Of a stretch of DNA of 64,000 nt, positions 17,186 through 25,449 are shown piece by piece. The notes below the pieces were generated by a model, which was not told the DNA's origin, made no database searches, and saw nothing but the letters and a program-made list of their open reading frames with translations. Each line of letters starts with the position of its first letter. Within the stretch, counting starts at the first letter, position 1. Origin of the DNA: Chryseobacterium glaciei (GTDB taxonomy: Bacteria > Bacteroidota > Bacteroidia > Flavobacteriales > Weeksellaceae); the NCBI RefSeq assembly GCF_001648155.1, contig NZ_CP015199.1, forward strand, positions 1,808,501 through 1,872,500, given 5' to 3'. A program made the position numbers and the translations under genes.

Positions 17186-19201
17186 TTAAAGTTGAGTCGG
17201 GCTTTCTGGAGCCTGAATTTCACTTCCCTCTTCTTTGTCTTTGATAATGATTTCCTCATTCGGTTCTTTCGCTGCTGCGATCGTGCTTGTAACAGGTCTT
17301 TCTGTTAACTCAGGATCCCATGCTCTTTTTCCGAAGATGTCCTCAAGGTCTTCACGGAATATCACTTCTTTTTCTAAAAGTTTATTCGCCAAAGCATCAA
17401 GCTTATCTTTATTCTCAGTAAGAATCTGAACTGCTCTCTGATATTGATTTTCAATAATTGATTTTATCTCAACATCAATTTTATTAGCTGTTTCCTCAGA
17501 ATATGGTTTACCGAAGTTATATTCAGACTGGCCTAAACTATCGTAGTAAGAAATGTTACCGATATTTGGACTTAATCCATACACAGTAACCATTGCCTGA
17601 GCTCTTTTCGTTACACTTTCCAAGTCAGATAATGCACCTGTTGAAATATTGTTGAAAATAACCTGCTCTGCTGCTCTACCTCCTAACGTTGCACATAATT
17701 CGTCCAACATCTGTTCAGTCGTTGTCAATTGTCTTTCCTCAGGAAGATACCAAGCTGCTCCTAAAGAACGTCCTCTCGGTACAATCGTTACTTTTAACAA
17801 TGGAGCTGCATGCTCTACTAACCAAGAGATTGTAGCGTGACCAGCTTCATGATAAGCAACTCTCTTCTTTTCTGAAGGTTTGATCGCCATATTTTTCTTC
17901 TCAAGACCTCCGATGATTCTGTCTACAGCATCAAGGAAATCCTGTTTTGTAACTGAAGTATGACTATTTCTAGCTGCGATCAATGCCGCTTCGTTACAAA
18001 CGTTAGCAATATCCGCTCCACTGAATCCAGGAGTTTGTTTTGCTAAGAAATCTCTGTCAACTGTATCATCAAGCTTAATTTTAAGCAAATGAACATCAAA
18101 AATCTCTCTTCTTTCGTGTAATTCCGGAAGGTCTACATAAATAGAACGGTCAAAACGACCTGCTCTCATCAAGGCTTTATCTAAGATATCAGCTCTGTTG
18201 GTTGCAGCCATTACGATTACGTTCACATCTGTTCCAAATCCGTCCATTTCTGTAAGAAGTTGGTTCAATGTATTTTCTCTTTCGTCGTTTCCGCCTGAGA
18301 AATTGTTTTTACCTCTTGCACGTCCGATAGCATCAATCTCATCAATAAAGATGATTGCCGGAGATTTTGCTTTTGCCTGAGCAAACAAATCTCTAACTCT
18401 TGAAGCACCTACTCCTACAAACATTTCAACAAAATCAGAACCTGAAAGCGAGAAGAACGGAACCTTAGCTTCACCTGCAACAGCTTTAGCCAATAATGTT
18501 TTCCCTGTTCCCGGAGGACCTACTAATAGAACTCCTTTCGGAATTTTACCTCCCAGTTTTGTATATTTTTCAGAATTTTTCAAGAAGTCTACCACTTCCT
18601 GTACTTCTTCTTTTGCTCCTTCCAATCCTGCAACATCTTTAAATGTTACCTGAATTCTTTCTTTTTCGTCGAAAAGTTTAGCTTTAGACTTACCGATAGA
18701 GAAGATTTGTCCGCCAGGGCCTCCGCCACCCCCCATCTTTCTGAAAAGAAGGAAATAGAATAATCCTAAAATCGCGATCCAGATCAAAGCTGAAAATAAG
18801 ATATCCATGAACGGGTTTTTTCCCGCGCCGTAATCTTTAGTCGTTTTAATCGCCGGATTTGTTGCTTTTACCTGTTCAAATTTTTGAAGGAAAAGTTGAA
18901 GATCTCCATATTTCACAGAATAATCTGCTTTTGGAGCCATCTCAAAACCTGATAACGGATTGTTGTCTTTGGCTTCTTTACTTACCATTGCTGTTTTTGC
19001 AGCTTTAGTTAAGAAAATATCAGCCTTTTCGGTGTCTTTGTATATAATAATGTTCTGAACTTTCCCCGTCTGCAATTCTCTGAAGAAACCATCTTCATCA
19101 ATAGATTTTGCACTATCGCCTCCTAAAAAATTGGAACCGAAGAATAACAAAAGAGCTATGATCGCAATCGGAAAAAACCAGTTAAATCCTTTATTGTTCA
19201 T
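17186..19201 (-). CDS. ftsH: ATP-dependent zinc metalloprotease FtsH
   Basis: A 671-residue membrane-anchored AAA+ protease that degrades damaged membrane proteins and selected regulators. N-terminal helix (5-25), periplasmic FtsH_ext domain, second helix (about 130-150), then a Gly-rich linker GGGGGPGG. The AAA module carries Walker A GPPGTGKT, Walker [12 protein letters not shown] and the SRH region [16 protein letters not shown]. The protease domain carries the zinc site HEAGH and downstream acidic ligand region. The C-terminal tail after WDPELTERP is acidic and Pro/Glu-rich. It follows rsfS by 16 nt, forming a two-gene operon typical of Bacteroidota. Confidence 0.98.
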   Translation of the reverse strand: MNNKGFNWFFPIAIIALLLFFGSNFLGGDSAKSIDEDGFFRELQTGKVQNIIIYKDTEKADIFLTKAAKTAMVSKEAKDNNPLSGFEMAPKADYSVKYGDLQLFLQKFEQVKATNPAIKTTKDYGAGKNPFMDILFSALIWIAILGLFYFLLFRKMGGGGGPGGQIFSIGKSKAKLFDEKERIQVTFKDVAGLEGAKEEVQEVVDFLKNSEKYTKLGGKIPKGVLLVGPPGTGKTLLAKAVAGEAKVPFFSLSGSDFVEMFVGVGASRVRDLFAQAKAKSPAIIFIDEIDAIGRARGKNNFSGGNDERENTLNQLLTEMDGFGTDVNVIVMAATNRADILDKALMRAGRFDRSIYVDLPELHERREIFDVHLLKIKLDDTVDRDFLAKQTPGFSGADIANVCNEAALIAARNSHTSVTKQDFLDAVDRIIGGLEKKNMAIKPSEKKRVAYHEAGHATISWLVEHAAPLLKVTIVPRGRSLGAAWYLPEERQLTTTEQMLDELCATLGGRAAEQVIFNNISTGALSDLESVTKRAQAMVTVYGLSPNIGNISYYDSLGQSEYNFGKPYSEETANKIDVEIKSIIENQYQRAVQILTENKDKLDALANKLLEKEVIFREDLEDIFGKRAWDPELTERPVTSTIAAAKEPNEEIIIKDKEEGSEIQAPESPTQL

Positions 19202-19217
19202 TTATACTTTTTAAAAT

Positions 19218-19586
19218 TTAATATTCATATTCAATTTTTGTGATTGCGGCATCTCCCCAAAGTTCCTCAATGTCATAATACTCACGAGTTTCTTTCTGGA
19301 AAATATGAACCACTACGGTAACGTAATCTACCAAAACCCACATAGAGTTTTCGGTACCTTCTACATGCCAAGGCCTATCCTGAAGATCGTTTCTCACTTT
19401 TTTCTCAACACTTCCTGCCAATGCAGATACCTGTGTGTTTGAGTTTCCGCTACAAATTATAAAAGTCTCTGCTACAGAGTTCTCAATTTTTGAAAGATCA
19501 AAAATCATGATATCTTCACCCTTTACGTCTTGGATGGCTTCAACAATTTTATCTATTAGTGCCTGCTTTTCTGCTGTTTTATTCAT
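19218..19586 (-). CDS. rsfS: Ribosome silencing factor RsfS
   Basis: A 122-residue protein that binds ribosomal protein L14 and blocks subunit joining in starvation. The core reads DIMIFDLSKIENSVAETF, CSGNSNTQVSALA, RPWHVEG and MWVLVDYVTVVVHIF, which is the full RsfS/DUF143 pattern. The start MNKTAEKQ at 19586 is favoured over the ATG at 19607, since the latter overlaps the predicted -7 box at 19605-19612. It is the first gene of the rsfS-ftsH operon and is divergent from birA. Confidence 0.95.
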   Translation of the reverse strand: MNKTAEKQALIDKIVEAIQDVKGEDIMIFDLSKIENSVAETFIICSGNSNTQVSALAGSVEKKVRNDLQDRPWHVEGTENSMWVLVDYVTVVVHIFQKETREYYDIEELWGDAAITKIEYEY

Positions 19587-19604
19587 TAAAATATCTATAA
19601 TCTG

Positions 19605-19612
19605 CAAATTTA
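19605..19612 (-). promoter_or_regulatory. Predicted -7 box of rsfS-ftsH
   Basis: On the minus strand TAAATTTG matches TAnnTTTG, 18 nt before the chosen rsfS start. No good -33 element is visible. Confidence 0.5.
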
Positions 19613-19670
19613 TTGTTTTTCTTTTACTTTAGCCTTACTTTTAGCCTTTTAAAGTCTTAAAGTTTTCTTA

Positions 19671-20387
19671 ATGGGTCAACTATTCTATCAAAAAGAGTCT
19701 CTTTCTACTAATGACGAAATATCTCAGTATTTACTTTATGATAATTCGGATTTTATTGGTCTTCATACTTTCAACCAGACAAGAGGTCGCGGACAGTATG
19801 GAAATACGTGGATTTCAACAGCTGAAAAAAATTTAGCTTACACTTTAGCCGCTAAAGCCGAAAATTTCACGCTTACTGATTTTTTGTTCAATTATTATAC
19901 CGCAATTGCCATCAGGGATTTCCTTGCCAATTTGACTGAAAATATAGTGAAAATAAAATGGCCGAACGACATCATCCTTAAAAATAAAAAAATCGTCGGA
20001 ATTTTAATTGAGAAGAAAAAAATCAACCAAAGCAATTATTATATTATTGGATCGGGTATTAATATTTTGCAGGAAGAATTTGATGACATTTCGAAGGCCG
20101 GATCACTTCTAACCCAAACTGGGATACGATTTGACTTAAAAGAATTCACGGAAAACTATCATAAATTCTTAATTGAAAGATTAAAAAACATTCCGTCTGA
20201 ACAGGAAATAATGGATCAATTTAATGAAAATCTATTCCGAAAAGATGAAATTTCAGTTTTTGAAATTAATGGAGAGAGACAAAATGGCATTATAAAATAT
20301 GCCGATGAAAAAGGTGAGTTATATATCGATCTTGAAAATGACGGATTAAAATCTTTTTATCATAAGGAAATAAAACTGCTTTACTGA
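19671..20387 (+). CDS. birA: Biotin--[acetyl-CoA-carboxylase] ligase, monofunctional
   Basis: A 238-residue enzyme attaching biotin to the carboxyl carrier protein via biotinyl-AMP. The signature RGRGQYGNTW (about residues 44-53) binds biotinyl-AMP, and KWPNDIILKNKKIVGILIE carries the catalytic Lys region. There is no N-terminal DNA-binding domain, so unlike E. coli BirA it cannot repress biotin genes. It is divergent from rsfS. Its last seven bases overlap the end of the convergent Lpt permease gene. Confidence 0.95.
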   Translation: MGQLFYQKESLSTNDEISQYLLYDNSDFIGLHTFNQTRGRGQYGNTWISTAEKNLAYTLAAKAENFTLTDFLFNYYTAIAIRDFLANLTENIVKIKWPNDIILKNKKIVGILIEKKKINQSNYYIIGSGINILQEEFDDISKAGSLLTQTGIRFDLKEFTENYHKFLIERLKNIPSEQEIMDQFNENLFRKDEISVFEINGERQNGIIKYADEKGELYIDLENDGLKSFYHKEIKLLY

Positions 20388-21493
20388 TTCGCTCTTTTCA
20401 GGTATAAATACAATGCAATCGGGAAGAAGATGATGTTCGGAAACCACATGGCCAAAGCCGGTGACATACTTTTATTTTCCGAAACAACCTTTAAAGCTTC
20501 GAATGAAAACACAAATAAGAAGGCTAAGGAAATTCCTATTGCTAAGTTAATTCCCAATCCTCCTCTTTTCTTTTGAGAAGATAAAGATAGCGCCAAGAAA
20601 GTTAAAATAACAATGGAAATAGGCATTGAAGTCCTCTGATGAAGCTCATTAAGATGGGCATTCAGGTTACTGTTCCCTTTTTCTGTTTCTCTTTGGATGA
20701 ATTTCAGAAGTTCGGGCGTTGTTTTATTCTGACCCAACAATTCATTCGGGAAAAGTTCGTCAGGATTGTGCCCGAAGCTTTTTCTTAATTCAGGGCCGTT
20801 TCCTAGTTTTTCGGTATCGTCTTTATTGATTGTTTTTTCGAAATAATTACTTAAAACAAATTGTTTTTTAACCTTGTCCCAAAGCACATCAGAAGCTTTA
20901 AGTTCGTAAGTCATCTTTCTATTCTTATCAAATTTTTGAAAGACAAAACCGGAACCTCTTTTTTCTCCTTTGTTCCAGGAATTAACAAAAATATATTCCG
21001 TTCTGCTTAATTGCGCGGAAACCGGAGCTGTACCCAAAACTTTCTCTTTATTCCTCGCATTATAAGTGTATGCCTCAAGCTGATTTTTCTGAATATTCGC
21101 CCAAGGAAGCACAAAATGATTGATTACCAACGACAAACAAGCAATAAACAGAGACGTAATTAAGTACGGCTTTGCAAACCTGTGAAAGCTTGCTCCACTA
21201 CTGATAATGGCAACAATTTCCGTATTATTTGCCATTCTGGATGTGAAATAAATCACAGAAATAAACACCAAAATGGACAGGAAAGTCATGACCAAGTTGA
21301 TGATCCAGAAAGGATAAAAATGAATAAGAAAATAGGTTAAATCTAATTTTGGATCTATAAGTTTAGCATTTTCAATTCTCGGAATTTTCTGCTGAACATC
21401 GATTACCAAAACTACTACAGACAGCAATATCAACATGAAACTGAAAGTCCCAAGGTATTTTTTAATGATATATCGGTCTATAATTTTAAGCAT
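20381..21493 (-). CDS. LptF/LptG family permease (YjgP/YjgQ)
   Basis: A 370-residue inner membrane permease of the lipopolysaccharide export ABC complex LptB2FG, which pulls LPS from the membrane to the periplasmic bridge. Three helices lie at the N-terminus (about 15-35, 55-80, 100-125), followed by a large periplasmic beta-jellyroll-like part (130-270) and three helices at the C-terminus. The conserved segment ELHQRTSMPISIVILTFLAL precedes the last helices. The start MLKIIDRYIIKKYLG at 21493 is the classical one; the ATG at 21523 would add a Lys-rich tail. It follows tgt, a Bacteroidota-typical pair. Whether it is LptF or LptG cannot be decided. Confidence 0.9.
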   Translation of the reverse strand: MLKIIDRYIIKKYLGTFSFMLILLSVVVLVIDVQQKIPRIENAKLIDPKLDLTYFLIHFYPFWIINLVMTFLSILVFISVIYFTSRMANNTEIVAIISSGASFHRFAKPYLITSLFIACLSLVINHFVLPWANIQKNQLEAYTYNARNKEKVLGTAPVSAQLSRTEYIFVNSWNKGEKRGSGFVFQKFDKNRKMTYELKASDVLWDKVKKQFVLSNYFEKTINKDDTEKLGNGPELRKSFGHNPDELFPNELLGQNKTTPELLKFIQRETEKGNSNLNAHLNELHQRTSMPISIVILTFLALSLSSQKKRGGLGINLAIGISLAFLFVFSFEALKVVSENKSMSPALAMWFPNIIFFPIALYLYLKRANQ

Positions 21494-21531
21494 TATTTTC
21501 TTTTTTTTAATGCGTTTTTGCAATTTAATTT

Positions 21532-21575
21532 AATAGGATTTCATCCTATTCTCTGGTAAGTCGTCCCTTTGGGAC
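21532..21575. repeat. Two short REP-like palindromes
   Basis: AATAGGA-TTTCA-TCCTATT (21532-21550) and GTCCC-TTT-GGGAC (21563-21575) lie back to back between the Lpt permease gene and tgt. Together with AACGGGCT/AGCCCGTT at 14752 they look like fragments of one compound intergenic repeat of this lineage. Confidence 0.55.
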
Positions 21576-21583
21576 TCCTTTTC

Positions 21584-22714
21584 TTACAATCTTTGTCTAA
21601 GAATCGGAACTACAGAATTTTTCCATTGATAGAAATCTCCTGCAACAATATGTTCTCTCGCCACTTTTACCAAATCTAAATAAAATGCCAAGTTATGAAT
21701 TGATGCGATTTGTTTTCCTAAATATTCTTTAGAAACAAACAAATGGCGCACATACGCTTTTGAATATTCTTTATCTACAAAACTCGTCCCAAATTCATCC
21801 AAAGGCGAAAAATCGTTCTTCCATTTTTCATTTTTCATGTTCATAACACCTTGCCAAGTGAACAACATTGCGTTTCTGGCGTTTCTTGTAGGCATTACAC
21901 AATCCATCATATCAATTCCTAAACCAATGGATTCCAGAATATTCCACGGAGTACCAACTCCCATTAAATATCTTGGTTTATCTTTTGGTAAAATATCGGT
22001 AACCTCATCGGTAATTCTGTACAATTCATCTTCAGGCTCACCAACGGAAAGTCCGCCAATTGCATTTCCTTCTGCACCTGCTTCCGAAATTACTTCCGCT
22101 GAAATTTTTCTTAAATCTGAATAGGTAGAACCCTGAACGATAGGGAAAAATCTTTGTTTGTGGCCGTATAATTCTGGATTTTGTTCATTCCAATCGATAC
22201 ATCTTTTTAACCAACGATGCGTCATTTCCATGGAAGCTTTTACCTGATTGTATCCACTTGGATAAGCAACACATTCATCAAAAGCCATAAAAATATCTGC
22301 ACCGATCTGTCTTTGGATTTCCATAGATTTTTCCGGAGTGAATAAATGATAACTTCCATCGATGTGAGACTTGAATTTCACCCCTTCCTCAGACATTTTT
22401 CTGCTTCCTGAAAGGGAAAAAACCTGAAAACCTCCCGAATCCGTAAGAATAGGAAGATCCCAGTTCATGAATTTATGTAAACCTCCCGCATTCTGCATCG
22501 TTTCCATGCCGGGACGAAGGTATAAATGATAGGTATTGCCCAGAATAATTTGAGCTTTAATGTCTTCTTTTAATTCTCTTTGGTGGACTGTTTTCACACT
22601 CGCAACAGTTCCCACAGGCATAAAAATAGGTGTTTGCACTTTACCGTGATCGGTCATAAGTTCTCCTGCTCTTGCCTTACCTTCAGAGGTTTTTTCTATA
22701 TTAAAAAATTTCAT
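21584..22714 (-). CDS. tgt: tRNA-guanine transglycosylase lacking the zinc cysteines
   Basis: A 376-residue enzyme exchanging guanine 34 for queuine/preQ1 in tRNAs with GUN anticodons. Catalytic parts are intact: LTDSGGFQVFSLSG with the general-base Asp, FDECVAYPSG, GGLSVGEP and the nucleophile region DMMDCVMPTRNARN. The C-terminal zinc site is unusual: where E. coli Tgt has a CxCxxC triad, this protein reads DEFGTSFVDKEYSKAY, so the Cys positions are Gly309, Ser311 and Asp314, while the partner His340 (SIHNLAFY) is kept. I believe this is a lineage feature of Flavobacteriia but could not check. It is upstream of an Lpt permease gene. Confidence 0.96.
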   Translation of the reverse strand: MKFFNIEKTSEGKARAGELMTDHGKVQTPIFMPVGTVASVKTVHQRELKEDIKAQIILGNTYHLYLRPGMETMQNAGGLHKFMNWDLPILTDSGGFQVFSLSGSRKMSEEGVKFKSHIDGSYHLFTPEKSMEIQRQIGADIFMAFDECVAYPSGYNQVKASMEMTHRWLKRCIDWNEQNPELYGHKQRFFPIVQGSTYSDLRKISAEVISEAGAEGNAIGGLSVGEPEDELYRITDEVTDILPKDKPRYLMGVGTPWNILESIGLGIDMMDCVMPTRNARNAMLFTWQGVMNMKNEKWKNDFSPLDEFGTSFVDKEYSKAYVRHLFVSKEYLGKQIASIHNLAFYLDLVKVAREHIVAGDFYQWKNSVVPILRQRL

Positions 22715-22780
22715 TCGTATACTTTTAAATCATCGCCATTGGCCGTTTTATTTTGCCTAATGGAATACGTTTCTGCATTG

Positions 22781-23149
22781 TTATCTTGCAAAAGACGGTA
22801 CATTACCATCTTTTTTTAATTTGTCTTTTATATATTGATCCGCTTTTGGATCTTTTTCCAACAGTTTTTTCTGAGCATCGTCTGCGATACCCTTCATCTG
22901 GTCTTTTACAACATAATATTTAAAACTTTCAACAAAATCTGTAGATTTTATGTTGTGAGCTTTAAGGATATATCTTGTTCCGGCCTCCAGATTTTTATTC
23001 TGATACATGAAAGTTGCCTGATCGTTGATTGACAGGTCAGCAAGAATCTCGGCCATCGTATCTTTATCCACCAAGTTCTTTGGTTTATCTACATAATCAC
23101 TGCATGAAAATATGCATGATAAAACGAAAATGAAGATCAGCTTTTTCAT
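22781..23149 (-). CDS. DUF4296 lipoprotein
   Basis: A 122-residue lipoprotein with signal MKKLIFIFVLSCIFSC and lipobox IFSC. The mature part is predicted helical (LVDKDTMAEILADLSINDQA, then FKYYVVKDQMKGIADDAQKKL), the DUF4296 pattern. Its start codon overlaps the stop of the upstream glycosyltransferase by 4 nt (ATGA), so the two are translationally coupled. The function is unknown; the partner suggests a possible role in envelope glycosylation. The start at 23149 places the signal peptide at the N-terminus; the ATG at 23173 would precede it with eight residues. Confidence 0.8.
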   Translation of the reverse strand: MKKLIFIFVLSCIFSCSDYVDKPKNLVDKDTMAEILADLSINDQATFMYQNKNLEAGTRYILKAHNIKSTDFVESFKYYVVKDQMKGIADDAQKKLLEKDPKADQYIKDKLKKDGNVPSFAR

Positions 23150-23862
23150 AATCTGTTGATTAATGATTTCCACTTTAAATTTAAAACACCAAAAACCGCT
23201 TCATGAATGATTCCTCCATTCATTTTGCTTTCTCCCAATATTCTGTTTGTAAAAATAATAGGTACTTCTACAATTTTATAGCCTTTTTTAAAAGCTCTGA
23301 ATTTCATTTCGATCTGAAATCCGTACCCTTTTAATCTAACATTATCCAATCCTATCTCTTCTAAAACTTTTCTTGAAAAACAGACAAAACCTGCTGTTGT
23401 ATCATGAATCGGAAGTCCTAAAACAAACCTCACATATTTCGAAGCAAAATAAGAAAGTAAAACTCTTCCCATTGGCCAGTTTACCACATTTACTCCTTTT
23501 GAATAACGGGAACCGATCGCCATATCTGCATTTAAACAAGCTTCAAACAATTTAGGAAGATCACTTGGATTGTGAGAAAAATCGGCATCCATTTCAAAAA
23601 TATAATCATAATTGTTTTGAATTGCCCATTTAAACCCGTGAATATAGGCCTTTCCCAAACCGTCTTTCACATGTCTTATCGACAAATGTAAAGTGTGAGG
23701 AAACTTCTTCTGAAGATCTTTTACAATGTTGGAAGTTCCGTCCGGAGACGAGTCATCCACCACCAAAATATGAAAGTCATCTTCCAACGCAAAAACCGCG
23801 GAAATTATACTTTCTATATTTTCCTTTTCATTATAAGTTGGGATGATGACGAGTTTTTTCAT
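23146..23862 (-). CDS. Polyprenol-phosphate mannosyltransferase-like GT2 glycosyltransferase
   Basis: A 238-residue family 2 glycosyltransferase resembling dolichol-phosphate mannose synthase. The start MKKLVIIPTYNEKENI is the nucleotide-binding strand-loop, VVDDSSPDGT follows, and the metal-binding DxD is in EMDADFSHNPSDLPKL. FQIEMKFRAFKKGYKIVEVP and ILGESKMNG match the acceptor side. No C-terminal membrane helices are present. It would make a polyprenol-phosphate sugar used by membrane glycosyltransferases, for example for the O-mannose-type protein glycosylation known in Bacteroidota (inference). It is coupled to the DUF4296 gene. Confidence 0.9.
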   Translation of the reverse strand: MKKLVIIPTYNEKENIESIISAVFALEDDFHILVVDDSSPDGTSNIVKDLQKKFPHTLHLSIRHVKDGLGKAYIHGFKWAIQNNYDYIFEMDADFSHNPSDLPKLFEACLNADMAIGSRYSKGVNVVNWPMGRVLLSYFASKYVRFVLGLPIHDTTAGFVCFSRKVLEEIGLDNVRLKGYGFQIEMKFRAFKKGYKIVEVPIIFTNRILGESKMNGGIIHEAVFGVLNLKWKSLINRL

Positions 23863-23916
23863 TTCAATTTGCAAAGATAGTTTATTTAACCTTTTTATTT
23901 TATACAAAATAATCTA

Positions 23917-23924
23917 TAATTTTG
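23917..23924 (+). promoter_or_regulatory. Predicted -7 box of the DUF4271 gene
   Basis: TAATTTTG matches TAnnTTTG and lies upstream of the DUF4271 coding part. It makes any start codon before about 23930 unlikely. Confidence 0.5.
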
Positions 23925-23938
23925 CAAAAAACATTCCT

Positions 23939-24607
23939 TTGCCGTTATCACAAAATTTTATTAATAATGTAAGAATACCTGAGAACAACGATTGGGTAAT
24001 CTTTATATTGTTGGGTTGTATATTTTTATACCTATTTATGATGAATATCATAGAAAGAGGCGCCAACCTAAAAGACTTTTTGCTTCAAAAATATTTTGAC
24101 GCAAGCAATAACCTTCCGAGTTGGATCATTACGTCCTGTGTAATGGCTCTTACTTTGGCAGTTTTAATCTCTCAATATATTCCGATTGTACCTAAATATG
24201 TTGCCGATCTGAGTGTTTTGGGGTATCAATTGAATAAATTTGGATATAGTTTAACAATAGTTATTCTATTTTATTTCATAAAAACGACTTTAGGGTTTGT
24301 TTTTTATCAAAGCATAGGTGATGGTAAAAAATGGCTGGTTTTTTATTTTACCTCCACCAAATTTTATTTCGTTTTGTCATTTTTATTAATAATTTTATGT
24401 GTAACCCACTACTATTTCCCTATTGACAGAAATAAAATGTTTTTATACTATTTGTTCTTCTTTTCTTTTGTATTCATTTTCAAAGTTTTTTTCTATTTAT
24501 TTCACAAGAACAATGTTTTACCTGAAAAATGGTATTATAAATTTTTGTATATTTGCACCCTCCAAATCGCACCTTTATTGTTGCTTTGGAAACTATTATT
24601 TTTTTAA
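23939..24607 (+). CDS. DUF4271 membrane protein (start uncertain, possibly TTG)
   Basis: About 222 residues with six or seven hydrophobic helices. The N-terminal phrase RIPENNDWVIFILLGCIF and IIERG are typical of DUF4271 in Flavobacteriia. The reading frame extends upstream to an ATG at 23843, but a -7 box at 23917-23924 and the usual length of the family argue for a start just before LSQNFINNVRIPENN. The only conventional-type codon there is the TTG at 23939. The gene is followed within 3 nt by hemD, a conserved neighbour pair from memory. Function is unknown. Confidence 0.7.
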   Translation: MPLSQNFINNVRIPENNDWVIFILLGCIFLYLFMMNIIERGANLKDFLLQKYFDASNNLPSWIITSCVMALTLAVLISQYIPIVPKYVADLSVLGYQLNKFGYSLTIVILFYFIKTTLGFVFYQSIGDGKKWLVFYFTSTKFYFVLSFLLIILCVTHYYFPIDRNKMFLYYLFFFSFVFIFKVFFYLFHKNNVLPEKWYYKFLYICTLQIAPLLLLWKLLFF

Positions 24608-24610
24608 TAA

Positions 24611-25360
24611 ATGTCAATGATGAGAATAAAGTCTATATTGGTTTCTCAACCAGCGCCTAGTGAGTCTTCTCCATATTTGGAAATAGCGAAGAAGGAAAAA
24701 ATAAAGATTGACTTCCGCCCTTTTATCCACGTCGAAGGAGTTGACAACAAAGAACTTAGAACACAGAAGATAGATCTAACGCAATACACTGGAATTATTT
24801 TTACCAGCAAAAATGCGATTGATCACTATTTCAGACTTGCAGAAGAATTGCGTTTCAGCGTACCAGATACGATGAGATACATCTGCCAGTCCGAAGCAGT
24901 TGCCAACTATCTTCAAAAGCATATTGTGTACAGAAAAAGAAAGATCAGTTTTGGGGAGAAAAACTTCTCAGACTTGGCTCCGCTTTTCAAGAAATTCCCT
25001 ACTGAGAAGTATCTATTACCTTCTTCAGATGTTTTAAGTCCGGATATCATTAAAACTTTAGATACCTCAAACGTAGATTGGACAAGAGCGATCATGTACA
25101 GAACAGTTTGCAGTGATTTAACGGATATTACGATTAAAGATTACGACATGTTGATCTTCTTTAGTCCACAAGGAATTAAATCTTTACAACAAAATTTCCC
25201 TGAATTCAAACAGGACGAAACTAATATCGGTGTTTTCGGTAACACAACATTAGCAGCAGCCGAAGAAGCAGGATTAAGAGTAGATTTAATGGCGCCTACA
25301 AAAGAAACGCCATCCATGACAATGGCCCTTGAAAAATACATTAAAGCGCTTCATAAATAG
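24611..25360 (+). CDS. hemD: Uroporphyrinogen-III synthase
   Basis: A 249-residue enzyme of haem synthesis that cyclises hydroxymethylbilane with inversion of ring D. The two-domain HemD pattern is present: SILVSQPAPSESSPY at the start, TGIIFTSKNAIDHYF in domain 1, then MYRTVCSDL and IFFSPQGIKSLQQNFPEF, and FGNTTLAAAEEAGLRVD near the end. ATG 24611 and the second ATG at 24620 (MRIKS) are both possible. HemD sequences diverge strongly, and this match is to the Bacteroidota form. A TATATTTG box at 24548-24555, inside the end of the DUF4271 gene, could be an extra promoter. Confidence 0.85.
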   Translation: MSMMRIKSILVSQPAPSESSPYLEIAKKEKIKIDFRPFIHVEGVDNKELRTQKIDLTQYTGIIFTSKNAIDHYFRLAEELRFSVPDTMRYICQSEAVANYLQKHIVYRKRKISFGEKNFSDLAPLFKKFPTEKYLLPSSDVLSPDIIKTLDTSNVDWTRAIMYRTVCSDLTDITIKDYDMLIFFSPQGIKSLQQNFPEFKQDETNIGVFGNTTLAAAEEAGLRVDLMAPTKETPSMTMALEKYIKALHK

Positions 25361-25382
25361 CTTTTACTATAAAATATAAATC

Positions 25383-25420
25383 AGCCGTCTTTTCAATTAA
25401 AGGAAAGATGGCTTTTTTTT
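25383..25420 (+). terminator. Rho-independent terminator
   Basis: AGCCGTCTTT pairs with AAAGATGGCT (one mismatch) and is followed by eight T. It ends the DUF4271-hemD transcript. Confidence 0.8.
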
Positions 25421-25449
25421 AACTAAATTTGAACAAGAATTAATATTGA

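Noticed and set aside
23843..23938. Upstream ATG for the DUF4271 gene
   Set aside because: It lies before the predicted -7 box (23917-23924) and overlaps the divergent glycosyltransferase start.
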